The position numbers and the translations under genes are program-made. Source: Pseudomonadota bacterium (GTDB lineage Bacteria > Myxococcota_A > Polyangia > Polyangiales > Polyangiaceae). From it: a stretch of 64,000 nt of DNA. Below are positions 7,839 to 16,566 of the stretch, in pieces (position 1 is the first letter of the stretch; every line of letters starts with the position of its first letter). The stretch is from NCBI GenBank assembly GCA_023431345.1, contig JAEYWK010000186.1, positions 184,744 to 248,743 of the forward strand. The letters are read 5' to 3'. A model generated the notes under the pieces. The model did not search any database. It saw nothing but the letters and a program-made list of their open reading frames with translations, and was not told the origin of the DNA.

Positions 7839-10598
7839 TCAGCGCTCCGTCTTGGCTTCGCTCGGGAGCGCTCCGAGCTCCGCTCGCACCAGCGCGAACT
7901 TGTCGTTGAGCGACTTGTCGGTCATGCGCTGGATAGGTGTGCTGGGGCCGAGCTCACCTTTCAGGGCGCCGATGCGCCCGTGCTCGGTCAGGAAGAACAG
8001 CACTTTGCGACCCGCCTTCTGCTGCCCTCGGAGCCAATTCTTCAGCTTCTTGCCTGACGAAACGAAGGCGGGTACCCGGTTGCCCGTATAGAAATTCTCG
8101 CCTTTCCAGTTCATTTGGTAGGCAACGATGGGCTCTTCGGGGCCTTGCCGCGCCCGGTAATAGGCGAGGAGCAGGTCGCGCTGCCCAAAATGCGGGGCCA
8201 GGCTCGGCAAGTAGATCCAGAGCGTGAAAGCGCAGAACGCCAGGCTGACGATGGTGATCGACACGGCCGCATGACGCCGCGCCCGGGACCACGCAAGGCC
8301 GAGCGTAGCCAGGCTCAGCACCGCCCCGAACGCCCAGCAGGCGGCCTCGAAATCCAGCGTCGCTGGCCACGAGCGCCGGTAGTTGTAGGTTACGAGGTGC
8401 AGAAGTCGCGCGGATGCCCGCACGTCGCCGGTGACGGACGTGGACAGATCGCGACCCACGAGCAGCGTGACCGCGGCCGCCAAGATGGCCAGGACGCCGA
8501 GCGCAGCGTCAGCCGCGCCGCTGAGCTTCGCGCGCCGCGCCGCCAACCAGGCCACGAGCACGCCCAGCGACGTCAGCGCGGCGGCGTGGACGGGGGAGCC
8601 GGGGCGCAGCTCGCCATCGCTCTCGAAGTTGCCGAAGAGTGAGCCGTCGCGAAGGCGGAGCGAGCCATAAACGAGCAGCAGCGCGGCCGAGGTCGACGCC
8701 GCGAGGTACGCGAGCCAAGCACGGCCCCGCGGTAACGGTTCGCTGCCGAGCGCGCGATCGAGCACCAGCGCGGCCGCGACGGCGAGCGGCGGCGCGCAAG
8801 GCAGCGCGTAGTGATGAAACTTGGTCAGCGATAGCGTGAACAGCGAAAAGGCGATCAAGAGCCAGAGCACGAGCAGGCGCGACAGCTCGCGCCGGCGCCC
8901 GTCCGAGGCTTGCTCGCCGCCTAGCAGCAGCGCGAGCCCCACGCCTGCCAGCCCCGTCACGGGGAACAAGCCGTAGCCGAGCTGCCAGATGTAGTAGCGC
9001 AGCGAGACGTCCGTGCCCGCGTTGGTGTCGTGCACGTGCTCGAACGCGCGCAGATACATGTCGTGCAAGAAGAGCCGATCGATGAACGGCTCGCCGTGAC
9101 GCATGTAGGTCTGTATGTACCAAGGCAAGCAGACCGCGGCGAGCACGAGCCCACCCGAAGCGAGCTCGACGTGCAACAGCTCGCTCCACTTCCGGCGCGT
9201 GATCAGCACCGCGGCCGCGATCGAAAGCGGCAGCACCAAGCCAGGCGCTCCTTTGGCCAGCGCCGCCAGGGCCGTGCAGTACCAGGCGCCGATGTAGCAG
9301 AGGCGCTTGATGCGCCGCTCGCCGCGGTTGACGTACAGCAAGTAGCCCAGAGCAGCGCCGAACACGGCTGCGCCCAGCAGCGGCTGAAAGAACGAGTTCG
9401 CTGGCTCGAGGCCCCGACAGGCTTCGTTACCGGGGATCCCGCAGTTGCCGAGGCCCGAGCCAGCGTAAATTTCGTCGAGGTGCCAGCGAAATCCGTACGG
9501 CGGCGCGGCGAGCTGCAGCGTGACGTTGCGTGACACCAGGTAGGCGAGCTGCGGGAGCGACGTCAGGAGGATCAGGGCGAACAGCGCGTGGAACAGCGAG
9601 AGCTTCAGCGCGCGACCACCGACCAAGAGCTCGAGGCTGGGCGCGCGTCGCTCCGCGTCGCAGATCAGGCCCAACCCGAACAGCGACAGCGCCGCCGTGA
9701 GGGGCGCCACGTACGGCATGTCGGTCATGCTCTGGTGCGCGAGCAGCGCCCAATAGGGCACGCAGAGCAGGAGGAGCCCCGCGAGCAGGCCTGCGCGCCG
9801 CCCCGCCGTCGCCGCGACCCAGCGGTAGAGCAGGTACACCGCGACGAGCGTGAGCAGCACCACCGGCAAACGCGCGGCCCACTCGGGCTGTGGCGTGTGC
9901 CCCAGCGCAGCCTGGCTCAGCATTTGGTCCGGCCCGAAGCGCACCCCGGCGAGCAAGAAGCTGAGGCCCTGGAGCCAAAAGTCGAGCACGGGCTTCGACC
10001 AGAAGAAGCCCTCTTGCGCCCACCAAAGCGACAGCCAGTCGTCGCGGGCGAGCATCTCCCGCGCGACCTCGCCGTAGTGGGTCTCCCACGGATCGAGCAG
10101 CGAGTAGCTGCCGGCCAGCGGAACATAGAGGAGCAGTCCTGCGAGCAGCAGCCAGAAGCCGTGGCGCCCCGTCAGCACGAGTGAGCCGTGCGACGTCAGG
10201 CTCACGACGAGGCGCGCCACGCTCAGCAGCGAAAGCCCGAGCGCCAGCGTCACAGCCAGCGATGAGGTCCAGCGGTGGGCGGGGAGCACCCCCGCGACCG
10301 CCACGCGCAGCGCGAGCACGCTGCACAGCGCCGCGCCCGACACCTCGATGAGGCGTGGCTTCAAGCGCGCGATGCGCCAGCGCCCGAGCGTCGCGGGCTC
10401 TTCGTCATCGAAGCAACCGGCGAAGTCGAGAGCGCCGAAGGTCGCGAGCGCAGCGGCGGCGAGGCTCAGCGCGAGCCCGAACGACCAGCGGGCGTCGCTC
10501 GCGAACGAGACGCACAGCGCTACGAAGCCCAGCCCCAGCGCGATCAGTGAGCGCGGCCGCAGCGGGTTGCCGGGCGGCACGAGCGGCTCGTCTTCCAC
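7839..10598 (-). CDS. Integral-membrane GT39-like (ArnT/PMT_2) glycosyltransferase
   Basis: 919 residues with a dozen or more hydrophobic helices. After two or three N-terminal helices the first periplasmic loop holds DPWETHYGEVAREML, the acidic loop motif expected of dolichyl/undecaprenyl-phosphate mannose or aminoarabinose transferases (PMT_2/ArnT, GT39/GT83). These enzymes move a sugar from a polyprenyl-phosphate donor to a lipid or protein on the periplasmic side. At 919 residues it is longer than usual ArnT (~550); the extra length includes added helices and a soluble C-terminus of ~130 residues with a thioredoxin-less alpha/beta look. It is followed immediately by the FG-GAP lipoprotein gene, which could be its acceptor or partner. 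Substrate not known. Confidence 0.85.
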   Translation of the reverse strand: MEDEPLVPPGNPLRPRSLIALGLGFVALCVSFASDARWSFGLALSLAAAALATFGALDFAGCFDDEEPATLGRWRIARLKPRLIEVSGAALCSVLALRVAVAGVLPAHRWTSSLAVTLALGLSLLSVARLVVSLTSHGSLVLTGRHGFWLLLAGLLLYVPLAGSYSLLDPWETHYGEVAREMLARDDWLSLWWAQEGFFWSKPVLDFWLQGLSFLLAGVRFGPDQMLSQAALGHTPQPEWAARLPVVLLTLVAVYLLYRWVAATAGRRAGLLAGLLLLCVPYWALLAHQSMTDMPYVAPLTAALSLFGLGLICDAERRAPSLELLVGGRALKLSLFHALFALILLTSLPQLAYLVSRNVTLQLAAPPYGFRWHLDEIYAGSGLGNCGIPGNEACRGLEPANSFFQPLLGAAVFGAALGYLLYVNRGERRIKRLCYIGAWYCTALAALAKGAPGLVLPLSIAAAVLITRRKWSELLHVELASGGLVLAAVCLPWYIQTYMRHGEPFIDRLFLHDMYLRAFEHVHDTNAGTDVSLRYYIWQLGYGLFPVTGLAGVGLALLLGGEQASDGRRRELSRLLVLWLLIAFSLFTLSLTKFHHYALPCAPPLAVAAALVLDRALGSEPLPRGRAWLAYLAASTSAALLLVYGSLRLRDGSLFGNFESDGELRPGSPVHAAALTSLGVLVAWLAARRAKLSGAADAALGVLAILAAAVTLLVGRDLSTSVTGDVRASARLLHLVTYNYRRSWPATLDFEAACWAFGAVLSLATLGLAWSRARRHAAVSITIVSLAFCAFTLWIYLPSLAPHFGQRDLLLAYYRARQGPEEPIVAYQMNWKGENFYTGNRVPAFVSSGKKLKNWLRGQQKAGRKVLFFLTEHGRIGALKGELGPSTPIQRMTDKSLNDKFALVRAELGALPSEAKTER

Positions 10599-10679
10599 AG
10601 CGCCTCTTCCCCCCAGCCGAGGGCCGCGTCAATCGGTGGCGCGGCGGGCCCGGTTCGACGCGTCCTTTCGCGCGGCGGC

Positions 10680-11612
10680 TCAGTCGCGGGTGACGACGCG
10701 ATTGCGGCCGGCGTGCTTGGCGCCGTAGAGCCGTCGATCGGCGGCGGCGATCAGGCCTTCGGGGGTCTTGTCTTGAACGGTGGATAACGAGGCGCAGCCA
10801 GCGCTCACGGTGACGCTCAGCGGGCCTCGCTCTGTCTGAATCTGCAGCGCTGCGATGCGTTCGCGCAACCTATCGGCCACGGCGCCCGCGCCGTCGATGT
10901 CGATGCCGCGCAGCACCAGCGCGAACTCCTCGCCCCCGTAGCGCGCGAACACGTCCTCGCTTCGCACCGTATTTCGCACGACGTCCGAGAGCTGCATCAA
11001 GACGCTGTCACCGACTTGATGTCCGTAGGTGTCGTTGACCTTCTTGAAATGGTCCGCGTCGAAGATGACCAACGAGACGTCGGTGTTGTGGCGACGCGCG
11101 TACGACAGCTCTGCGCGCAGCTGCGTGTCGAAGTGCTCGCGGTTGTGGGCGCCCGTGAGCGCGTCGGTCACACTCGCGTCGTAGAGCTGGCGGAGCAGGG
11201 CCTCTTGGCTCTCGTCGCTCAACGTGTAGCGGAAGACCGCGGTCGGGCCGAATTGGATCACGTCGCCGTCGCGCAGCTCGTGGCGATCGACCTTCACCCC
11301 CCCGACGAAGGTTCCGTTGGCGCTGCCTTCGTCGAGCAGCACGTAGCCGCTGCCTTCGCGCACCAAGCTGGCGTGACGCCGGCTCACGCCGTCGTCCGAC
11401 AGCCACAGCTCCGAGTCCTGGCTGCGACCTACGCGCATGCGCTCAGGGGAGAGGGGAGTCACGCGGCCGAGCTCGGCGCCGCGCACGCGCACCAGCAGGT
11501 GACGGTCTTTCGTCTGCCTGCGCGGTGGCGCTTTCAGCTCCTTGAGGCTGACGATCGCCGTGCGATCCTCAACTTCTTCTTCGTAGTCTTCCAGCTCGCG
11601 ATTCTCGCTCAA
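10680..11612 (-). CDS. FHA-GGDEF diguanylate cyclase
   Basis: 310 residues. Residues ~38-128 form an FHA domain with the phosphothreonine-binding pattern MRVGRSQDSELWL, VSRRHA, and GSANGTFVGG. Residues ~145-305 form a GGDEF domain: VTDALTGAHNREHF, the metal-binding FDADHFKKVNDTYGH and the active site GGEEF (226-230). An inhibitory I-site RxxD (RSED, 217-220) lies five residues before it. The enzyme should therefore make cyclic di-GMP, show product inhibition, and be controlled by a phosphothreonine signal, in keeping with the many Ser/Thr kinases of myxobacteria. The acidic N-terminus holds a possible kinase target (EDRTAIVSL). It is transcribed away from the AgmX-type gene. Confidence 0.93.
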   Translation of the reverse strand: MSENRELEDYEEEVEDRTAIVSLKELKAPPRRQTKDRHLLVRVRGAELGRVTPLSPERMRVGRSQDSELWLSDDGVSRRHASLVREGSGYVLLDEGSANGTFVGGVKVDRHELRDGDVIQFGPTAVFRYTLSDESQEALLRQLYDASVTDALTGAHNREHFDTQLRAELSYARRHNTDVSLVIFDADHFKKVNDTYGHQVGDSVLMQLSDVVRNTVRSEDVFARYGGEEFALVLRGIDIDGAGAVADRLRERIAALQIQTERGPLSVTVSAGCASLSTVQDKTPEGLIAAADRRLYGAKHAGRNRVVTRD

Positions 11613-12015
11613 GACACTCCCTCGACGCTCAACCGTACCACGCTAAATCCTACACACGCTCACGATTTGCGTAGCTCCTCAGAGCGGACCGAGGGCTCCG
11701 TGTAAGTCGAACGGCGCCGGGAGGCGATTGTTTAGGGGCCGGCAAGCTGGCCCTTACGAGCTGCGATGAAGGCCCGCCTCGAGGACGAACGACGAGCGGC
11801 CCCTCGCAGAACCTCGTCGCTCGAGCGAGCGGGTAGGTGGGCGTGCGTGGAGCAGAAAAAAATGCGGGTACGGCGGGAACTTGCCGTGGGCGGCCGTGTC
11901 TGTCTCGAGCGTGACGTTCGGGACGACGGCGACCTTCGCCGGCTCCCCCCAGTGATGCGGCCGCGCTCGTGCGGTGCGTCAGCGACGTCATCCACAACTC
12001 GAAGGAGAGTTCGCC
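11613..12015. other. 403-base divergent intergenic region with one hairpin
   Basis: No convincing gene is seen here. It separates the divergent FHA-GGDEF gene and AgmX-type gene and should hold both promoters. An inverted repeat at 11733-11756 pairs TAGGGGCC with GGCCCTTA (one G-T pair) around an 8-base loop; it has no T-run. The AgmX-type gene has GGAGAG at 12004-12009 as ribosome-binding site. Confidence 0.5.
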
Positions 12016-13596
12016 ATGAGTAGCGATTCGCTGCACGCGTCCGTGGCGACGGCTCGCGCCGTCCCGTCACCGCCTCACGCCCACAATCCCACCTCTCACA
12101 ATCCCATCTCCCACAATCCCTTCCTGAACGCCGATCCCGTGCCGGTCGTGCTTCGGCCCGCCAACCAAGCCGCGCCCGCGGCGGAAGCGCTCGAAATCAC
12201 CGTGCTTTGGGGCTCAACGGTGCTTGGCGTGGCGCACCTCGCGCCACCTCGCGGCTTCGCCGTGGGCGAGGTGGGCGGCGCGCGCGGGGCTGCCACCAGC
12301 CCCGGCGACAACGTCGATTTCGCCCTCTCCGCCGACCGCATCGGGACGGATCGGCTGCAGCTGATTTCGCTGCGGGAGGGCCTGCCGTTCGCGATCTTCG
12401 AAGCTGGCTCCGCGCCGCGCGTGCTCGAGGGGGGGGAGCTCGTCGACGCGAGTCACATCAGCGTGGATTGCTCGGACGTGCGACTCGGTGCGCGGGGTGT
12501 GGAGCTGCGCCAAGGGCGCGTCGTGATCGTGGAAGTCTCGGGCGTGAGCTTCCGCTTGGCAGGAGCAGAGGCGCCCCCGCGTGTCCCGCGCGCAGTCCTC
12601 GGCGGCACGGATCGCACCGCGCTCGTCACGATGGGCACCGCTTCGCTGCTGCAAGGTGCGCTGGTGGCGACGCTCGCGTTTCTCACGCCGAGCCTGGGCT
12701 GGACGGCGCAAGAGGACCTCGAGCGAGATCGCCTGCAGCTGATGCAGCAATACCTGCACGCTAGCGCGCAGCGTGAAGAGGAGCAGCGCCCGCCCGAGCC
12801 GGACGCGGGCGGGGGAGAGAAGGGCGCTCCCGCCGAGCGCTCGCGCGGCCCGGAAGGCGCGGCGGGGAGGCCAGAAAATGCCCTCCCGCGCCGGATGGCG
12901 GTCAAAGGCGACACTGCCGAGCGCGCCGTCTCCCGGGCCGAGCTGCGGCGCGAAGCCGAGAGCTTCGGCACCATTGGCTTGCTGAGCATGATGAACGCGA
13001 CGATGGCGCCGACGTCGCCGTGGGGTGCCGACCTGCCGACGGGGCCCGACGCGGTGAACGCCGCCGGCGATCTGTTCAGCCGAGACATCGGCGAAGGCGC
13101 GGGCATGGGCGGGCTCGGCCTGAGCGGACTCGGCAGCGGCGCCGGCGGGAAAGGCATCGGCGTCGGCATGGACGACATCGGCACCTGCATGGGGCTCAAT
13201 TGCTATGGCACCGGTGAAGGCGGCTTCGGGCGCTCCGTGGGCCGCAGCGCGCCCGAGCGCAAGGGCTACAAGTTCCAAGTTCGCCCCGAGGGCAACTCCG
13301 TCGTGAGCGGTCGCCTCCCGCCCGAGGTCATCCAGCGCGTGGTGCGCCAGAACTTCGGTCGCTTCCGCGCCTGCTACGAGGTCGGCTTGCGCGCGAACCC
13401 CAACCTCGAAGGCCGTGTGTCCGCGCGCTTCGTGATCGGGCGCGACGGGGCCGTGAGCAACGTGTCCGCGGGCGGCGACCTGCCGGACGCGGGGGTCAAG
13501 TCGTGCGTCGCGAGCGCGTTCTACGGCCTCTCGTTTCCGACACCGGAGAACGGCATCGTGACCGTCAGCTACCCGATCTTGCTCACGCCGGGGTGA
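12016..13596 (+). CDS. AgmX/PglI C-terminal domain protein, TonB-like envelope protein
   Basis: 526 residues, start ATG 12016 with GGAGAG 6-7 bases upstream. The order is: a short tail with HNPTS-HNPIS-HNPFL repeats; a domain of ~150 residues (ITVLWGSTVLGVAHLAPPR onward), the forkhead-like N-terminal region usual in these proteins; one transmembrane segment (ASLLQGALVATLAFLTPSLG, ~residue 205); a Pro/Glu-rich and then glycine-rich periplasmic stretch including IGTCMGLNCYGTGEGGFG; and a C-terminal ~100-residue AgmX/PglI domain (VIQRVVRQNFGRFRACYEVGLRANP), with a TonB-like fold expected. Homologues in Myxococcus take part in gliding motility. It heads a run with an outer-membrane barrel and a lipoprotein, so an envelope-spanning complex is likely. 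Confidence 0.85.
   Translation: MSSDSLHASVATARAVPSPPHAHNPTSHNPISHNPFLNADPVPVVLRPANQAAPAAEALEITVLWGSTVLGVAHLAPPRGFAVGEVGGARGAATSPGDNVDFALSADRIGTDRLQLISLREGLPFAIFEAGSAPRVLEGGELVDASHISVDCSDVRLGARGVELRQGRVVIVEVSGVSFRLAGAEAPPRVPRAVLGGTDRTALVTMGTASLLQGALVATLAFLTPSLGWTAQEDLERDRLQLMQQYLHASAQREEEQRPPEPDAGGGEKGAPAERSRGPEGAAGRPENALPRRMAVKGDTAERAVSRAELRREAESFGTIGLLSMMNATMAPTSPWGADLPTGPDAVNAAGDLFSRDIGEGAGMGGLGLSGLGSGAGGKGIGVGMDDIGTCMGLNCYGTGEGGFGRSVGRSAPERKGYKFQVRPEGNSVVSGRLPPEVIQRVVRQNFGRFRACYEVGLRANPNLEGRVSARFVIGRDGAVSNVSAGGDLPDAGVKSCVASAFYGLSFPTPENGIVTVSYPILLTPG
12082..12120 (+). repeat. 15-base in-frame tandem repeat (three copies)
   Basis: CACAATCCC recurs at 12082, 12097 and 12112. It encodes three HNPxx units near the N-terminus of the AgmX-type protein. 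His-Asn-Pro repeats might bind metal or be a flexible spacer. Confidence 0.8.
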
Positions 13597-13660
13597 GCGG
13601 AAGCCGGAGGAAAGAGCGGGAAGGTCGACAATCTGCGGCCGCTGACTAGGATGGGCGCCG

Positions 13661-14416
13661 ATGAGCTTCAGAAGAGCTTTTGGCGCCCTCCTAGCGGCAT
13701 TTTGCCTGTGTTTTTCTGCCACGGCGCACGCCGAGCCATGGACTCGAAAGAGCTTCCTGATGCCGGAGGGCTCGTTCGAAATCACCGGTGATCCAGCGCG
13801 CCCCACCCTGATGGACATCAACCTGTCGAGAGACAGCGTTGGGCGGCCCGTCACGATCTCGCCGCATTTCTACTGGGCGCCGTCGGACGACCTGTCCCTC
13901 GGCATCTCGCACGAGACGGGCCTGTGCCTCAACGAGTGCGACAAGGTCTACAACGACGCTGGCTTCGACCTGATGTACTACCTGACGGGCTCGAATCGCT
14001 TCGAGCTCGACCTGCACGTCGGCTTGCCGGTGCACAGCTTCGACCCGCTGTTCGTGGGCGCGCGCGCCGGCGTGATTGGGCGCTTGAACATCGGCGACAT
14101 CACCGCCTTCGTGTTCGATCCGTCGCTGTACATCGGCTTCTCGAACCGTGATCGCGGCAACCGCGAGTACCTCTACCTACCGGTTTGGTTTTACTTCCAG
14201 GCCACCGAGACGGTCGTGCCCTTCGTCGGCACCGCGGTTCACGGCCCACTCGATGGCTTCGGCGACGCCGTGCAGATCCCGATCGAGGGCGGTGTGCTGT
14301 TCAACGTGACCCAGAACGTGGACCTGGGCGTTGGCCTGCGCTTCGGCAACCTGCTCGGCCGCGGCGGCAGCGTCGACTGGCGTGATCTGATGTTCTTGGC
14401 TCGCTTCCGGTTTTGA
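13661..14416 (+). CDS. Predicted outer-membrane beta-barrel protein
   Basis: 251 residues with a clear signal peptide (AFGALLAAFCLCFSATAHA, cleavage near residue 25). The rest alternates short polar and aromatic strands (FELDLHVGLPVHSFD, ITAFVFDPSLYIGFSN, LPVWFYFQATETVVPFVG, VDLGVGLRFGNLLG) and ends with Phe (FLARFRF), as barrel proteins do. I see no named family. Its stop TGA overlaps the ATG of the following lipoprotein gene (TGATG), so these two are translationally coupled, and the AgmX-type gene lies 64 bases upstream. A small barrel in the outer membrane working with a TonB-like protein and lipoprotein is the likely picture. Confidence 0.75.
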   Translation: MSFRRAFGALLAAFCLCFSATAHAEPWTRKSFLMPEGSFEITGDPARPTLMDINLSRDSVGRPVTISPHFYWAPSDDLSLGISHETGLCLNECDKVYNDAGFDLMYYLTGSNRFELDLHVGLPVHSFDPLFVGARAGVIGRLNIGDITAFVFDPSLYIGFSNRDRGNREYLYLPVWFYFQATETVVPFVGTAVHGPLDGFGDAVQIPIEGGVLFNVTQNVDLGVGLRFGNLLGRGGSVDWRDLMFLARFRF

Positions 14417-16566
14417 TGATCAAGCTGCGCAACGTCTCGCGGGTCGCGTGGGTCTCGCTCCTGGCGCTCTCTGCCTGCAGCGGCGCTCCTTCGGTCAAGC
14501 CGACGGCCTTGCCGCCGGCTGCGGTTACGCCGCCTGCGCCCGCGCCGCCGAAGGAGCAGCTGCTCGACGCGCTGCGAAAGCTCGAACGCCCCGGGCCCGT
14601 GCTCGAGCTGCTCCCGCCCGAGGCGGTCACGGTGCTCGAGACACGCCTGAAGACGCTGTCGAACGAGCAGCGGGAGCAGCTGCAGTCGGGCGAGCTCGCG
14701 CAAGCCGCGCCGCTCTTGCACCTGAAGGCCGGTGGCAGCTCCGGTCACGCCTTGCTCGCGCTTTCGACCACGCCCGTCGCTGCGGACGAGCTGCCCATGA
14801 CCTTCGAGCTGCCGCCGTCGGCGACGGAGGACGAGCGTCGCCGTGCGCTCGTGCTGCTCCGCGGGGTCGCCGAGCGCGCGGCAAAGCATTTTTTGCGCGA
14901 TCGCTTGCTCGACCTTTCGCAGTCGGCCAGCCCCGACCTTCCCGATCTACTTGCCGCCATCGAGCGCGCGGCGATCGCAGCGTCGCGGCCCGACCTGGCT
15001 CGTCTCGCCCTCGAGGCGTGGGCTGCACACGGCGCGACGGAGCCCGTGCTCTCGCGTGTCGCCGCGGCTTGCGCGTACGCCCTCGACCAAAAGTGCTTCG
15101 ACCAAGCGTACTCCGGCGTGCCCGAGACGTCGCCGGCTCACGCGCGCCTCGCGGTGCTCGAGCGCTCGCTCGACGCGAAGAATGACGGCGACCCGCTGGT
15201 GAAGAGCTGGAGCTTGCTCGAGCTTGGCCGCTATGGAGAGGCTCGCGCCGCGCTCGCCTCCGTCGCGGCCAAAGCCCCGGCGGATTTGCGCGTCGCGGCC
15301 GCCATCGGCGTGGCCATCGCCGACGGCTCGGCGTGCCCGGGCCTCCCGCCCGGCGTCGGCTCTGCGCACGTCTGTGGCGACGCCGTGAACGTACGGGCCG
15401 GCTTGAAGCCAGCGCTCGCCGACATGCACGCGGCCTGGAAGAGCGGCGCCGGTCGCGACGCCGCGTCGGTCGAGGCGTACATCGGCCTGGCGCACGTCGT
15501 GCCGTGGGTGACCGAGCTGTCGACGGCGACCGACGCGCAGAGCCTCGAGCGCAATTTCTCGGAGCGCTATCAAGCCCTGTCGCGCGTCCTGCAAGAGCTG
15601 CCCGAGCAGCAGCCGCTGGCCGCGTTCGCGAACGCGCTCGCGGCCGGAGTCAGCGCAGGCCTGCACATGTCGCGCGGCCAGCGTCCGCAGATCGACGACG
15701 CGCGCAAGCAAGAGCTGTGGTTCGCGGCCATCGGCGTGGAAGCGGCCGCGCCGCGCTTGGCGGTCGCGGCCGTTCTCGCCGGCGATCAACCGGTGAGCCA
15801 GCTGCTGCCCAAGTCGGCGCCGCCCTCCCTGTCTTCGGCGCACGCTGGCCTGCTCGCATGGGAAGCGGCCGCGGGAGGTGACGCGTCCACGCTCGAAGCC
15901 GCCCGCGCCTCGCTCGTGGAGCTCGTACGCAGCGCCCCGAAGGACAGCATCGAAGGCGCCTCGGCCGTGCTGCTGCTCGCCGAGCTGGACGCAGTGGCGG
16001 ACCCCAGCGAGCGCACGTACCGCGCGCTGGCTCAAGTCGCCAGCCAGCTCATCGGTCAAGCGCTCCCCACCGAGCTAGCGCTGCGCGCCGTGCTCGACGC
16101 GGCGGGGGCCCTCGAGCGCCTGGGCCGCGGCGCCGACGCGCTCGGCGTGCTCAGCAAGGCTGCCGAGATCGAGATGGTGCCCGGCCCGGGCGCGGATCTG
16201 CTCACGCTGATCCGCGCCGAAAAGCTGGTGCTCGAGTGGGACGCCAAGAAAGACCCGCAGCGCACCGCGCTGGCCAAGGCGCTCGCGGCGCTGCCCGCTG
16301 GCGCGCCACCGCCCGCCGTCGCGTTCGTGATCGGCGCCTATGGAAGTCCGAAGCTGCTGCGCAGCTCGAAGCAGACGCCCAAGGCCCTGCTCGAAGAGCG
16401 CATCGGCGCGCGCGCGGCCGAGCTCATGCACAAGGGAGCGCTGCGCGGCACCCGCGTGTCGCTCCGGCTGTCGTATGCCTTTCAGAGCGGGGTGACGCCG
16501 GAGGTGCTGTTCGAGCCGATGCTGGTGCCGCTGGTGCGGCCGGAGCTCATTCAGAAAGCTCTCTGA
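14416..16566 (+). CDS. Large helical lipoprotein, unknown function
   Basis: 716 residues from the ATG at 14416, which overlaps the previous stop codon; a TTG one codon earlier is less likely. The signal sequence ends with the lipobox LSAC (about residues 19-22). The mature part is almost entirely alanine-, leucine- and glutamate-rich helix hairpins, resembling TPR-like alpha-solenoids without clean repeats. A single Cys pair region (ACAYALDQKCFDQAY and CPGLPPGVGSAHVCG) could form disulfides. Coupling to the barrel gene suggests a periplasmic or outer-membrane scaffold. Its 3' end overlaps the 3' end of valS on the other strand by 20 bases. No catalytic motif seen. Confidence 0.75.
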   Translation: MIKLRNVSRVAWVSLLALSACSGAPSVKPTALPPAAVTPPAPAPPKEQLLDALRKLERPGPVLELLPPEAVTVLETRLKTLSNEQREQLQSGELAQAAPLLHLKAGGSSGHALLALSTTPVAADELPMTFELPPSATEDERRRALVLLRGVAERAAKHFLRDRLLDLSQSASPDLPDLLAAIERAAIAASRPDLARLALEAWAAHGATEPVLSRVAAACAYALDQKCFDQAYSGVPETSPAHARLAVLERSLDAKNDGDPLVKSWSLLELGRYGEARAALASVAAKAPADLRVAAAIGVAIADGSACPGLPPGVGSAHVCGDAVNVRAGLKPALADMHAAWKSGAGRDAASVEAYIGLAHVVPWVTELSTATDAQSLERNFSERYQALSRVLQELPEQQPLAAFANALAAGVSAGLHMSRGQRPQIDDARKQELWFAAIGVEAAAPRLAVAAVLAGDQPVSQLLPKSAPPSLSSAHAGLLAWEAAAGGDASTLEAARASLVELVRSAPKDSIEGASAVLLLAELDAVADPSERTYRALAQVASQLIGQALPTELALRAVLDAAGALERLGRGADALGVLSKAAEIEMVPGPGADLLTLIRAEKLVLEWDAKKDPQRTALAKALAALPAGAPPPAVAFVIGAYGSPKLLRSSKQTPKALLEERIGARAAELMHKGALRGTRVSLRLSYAFQSGVTPEVLFEPMLVPLVRPELIQKAL

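Noticed and set aside
12214..13854. 546-codon open frame on the minus strand
   Set aside because: It is antisense to the AgmX-type gene, is rich in Arg/Ala/His without domain pattern, and reflects the high GC.
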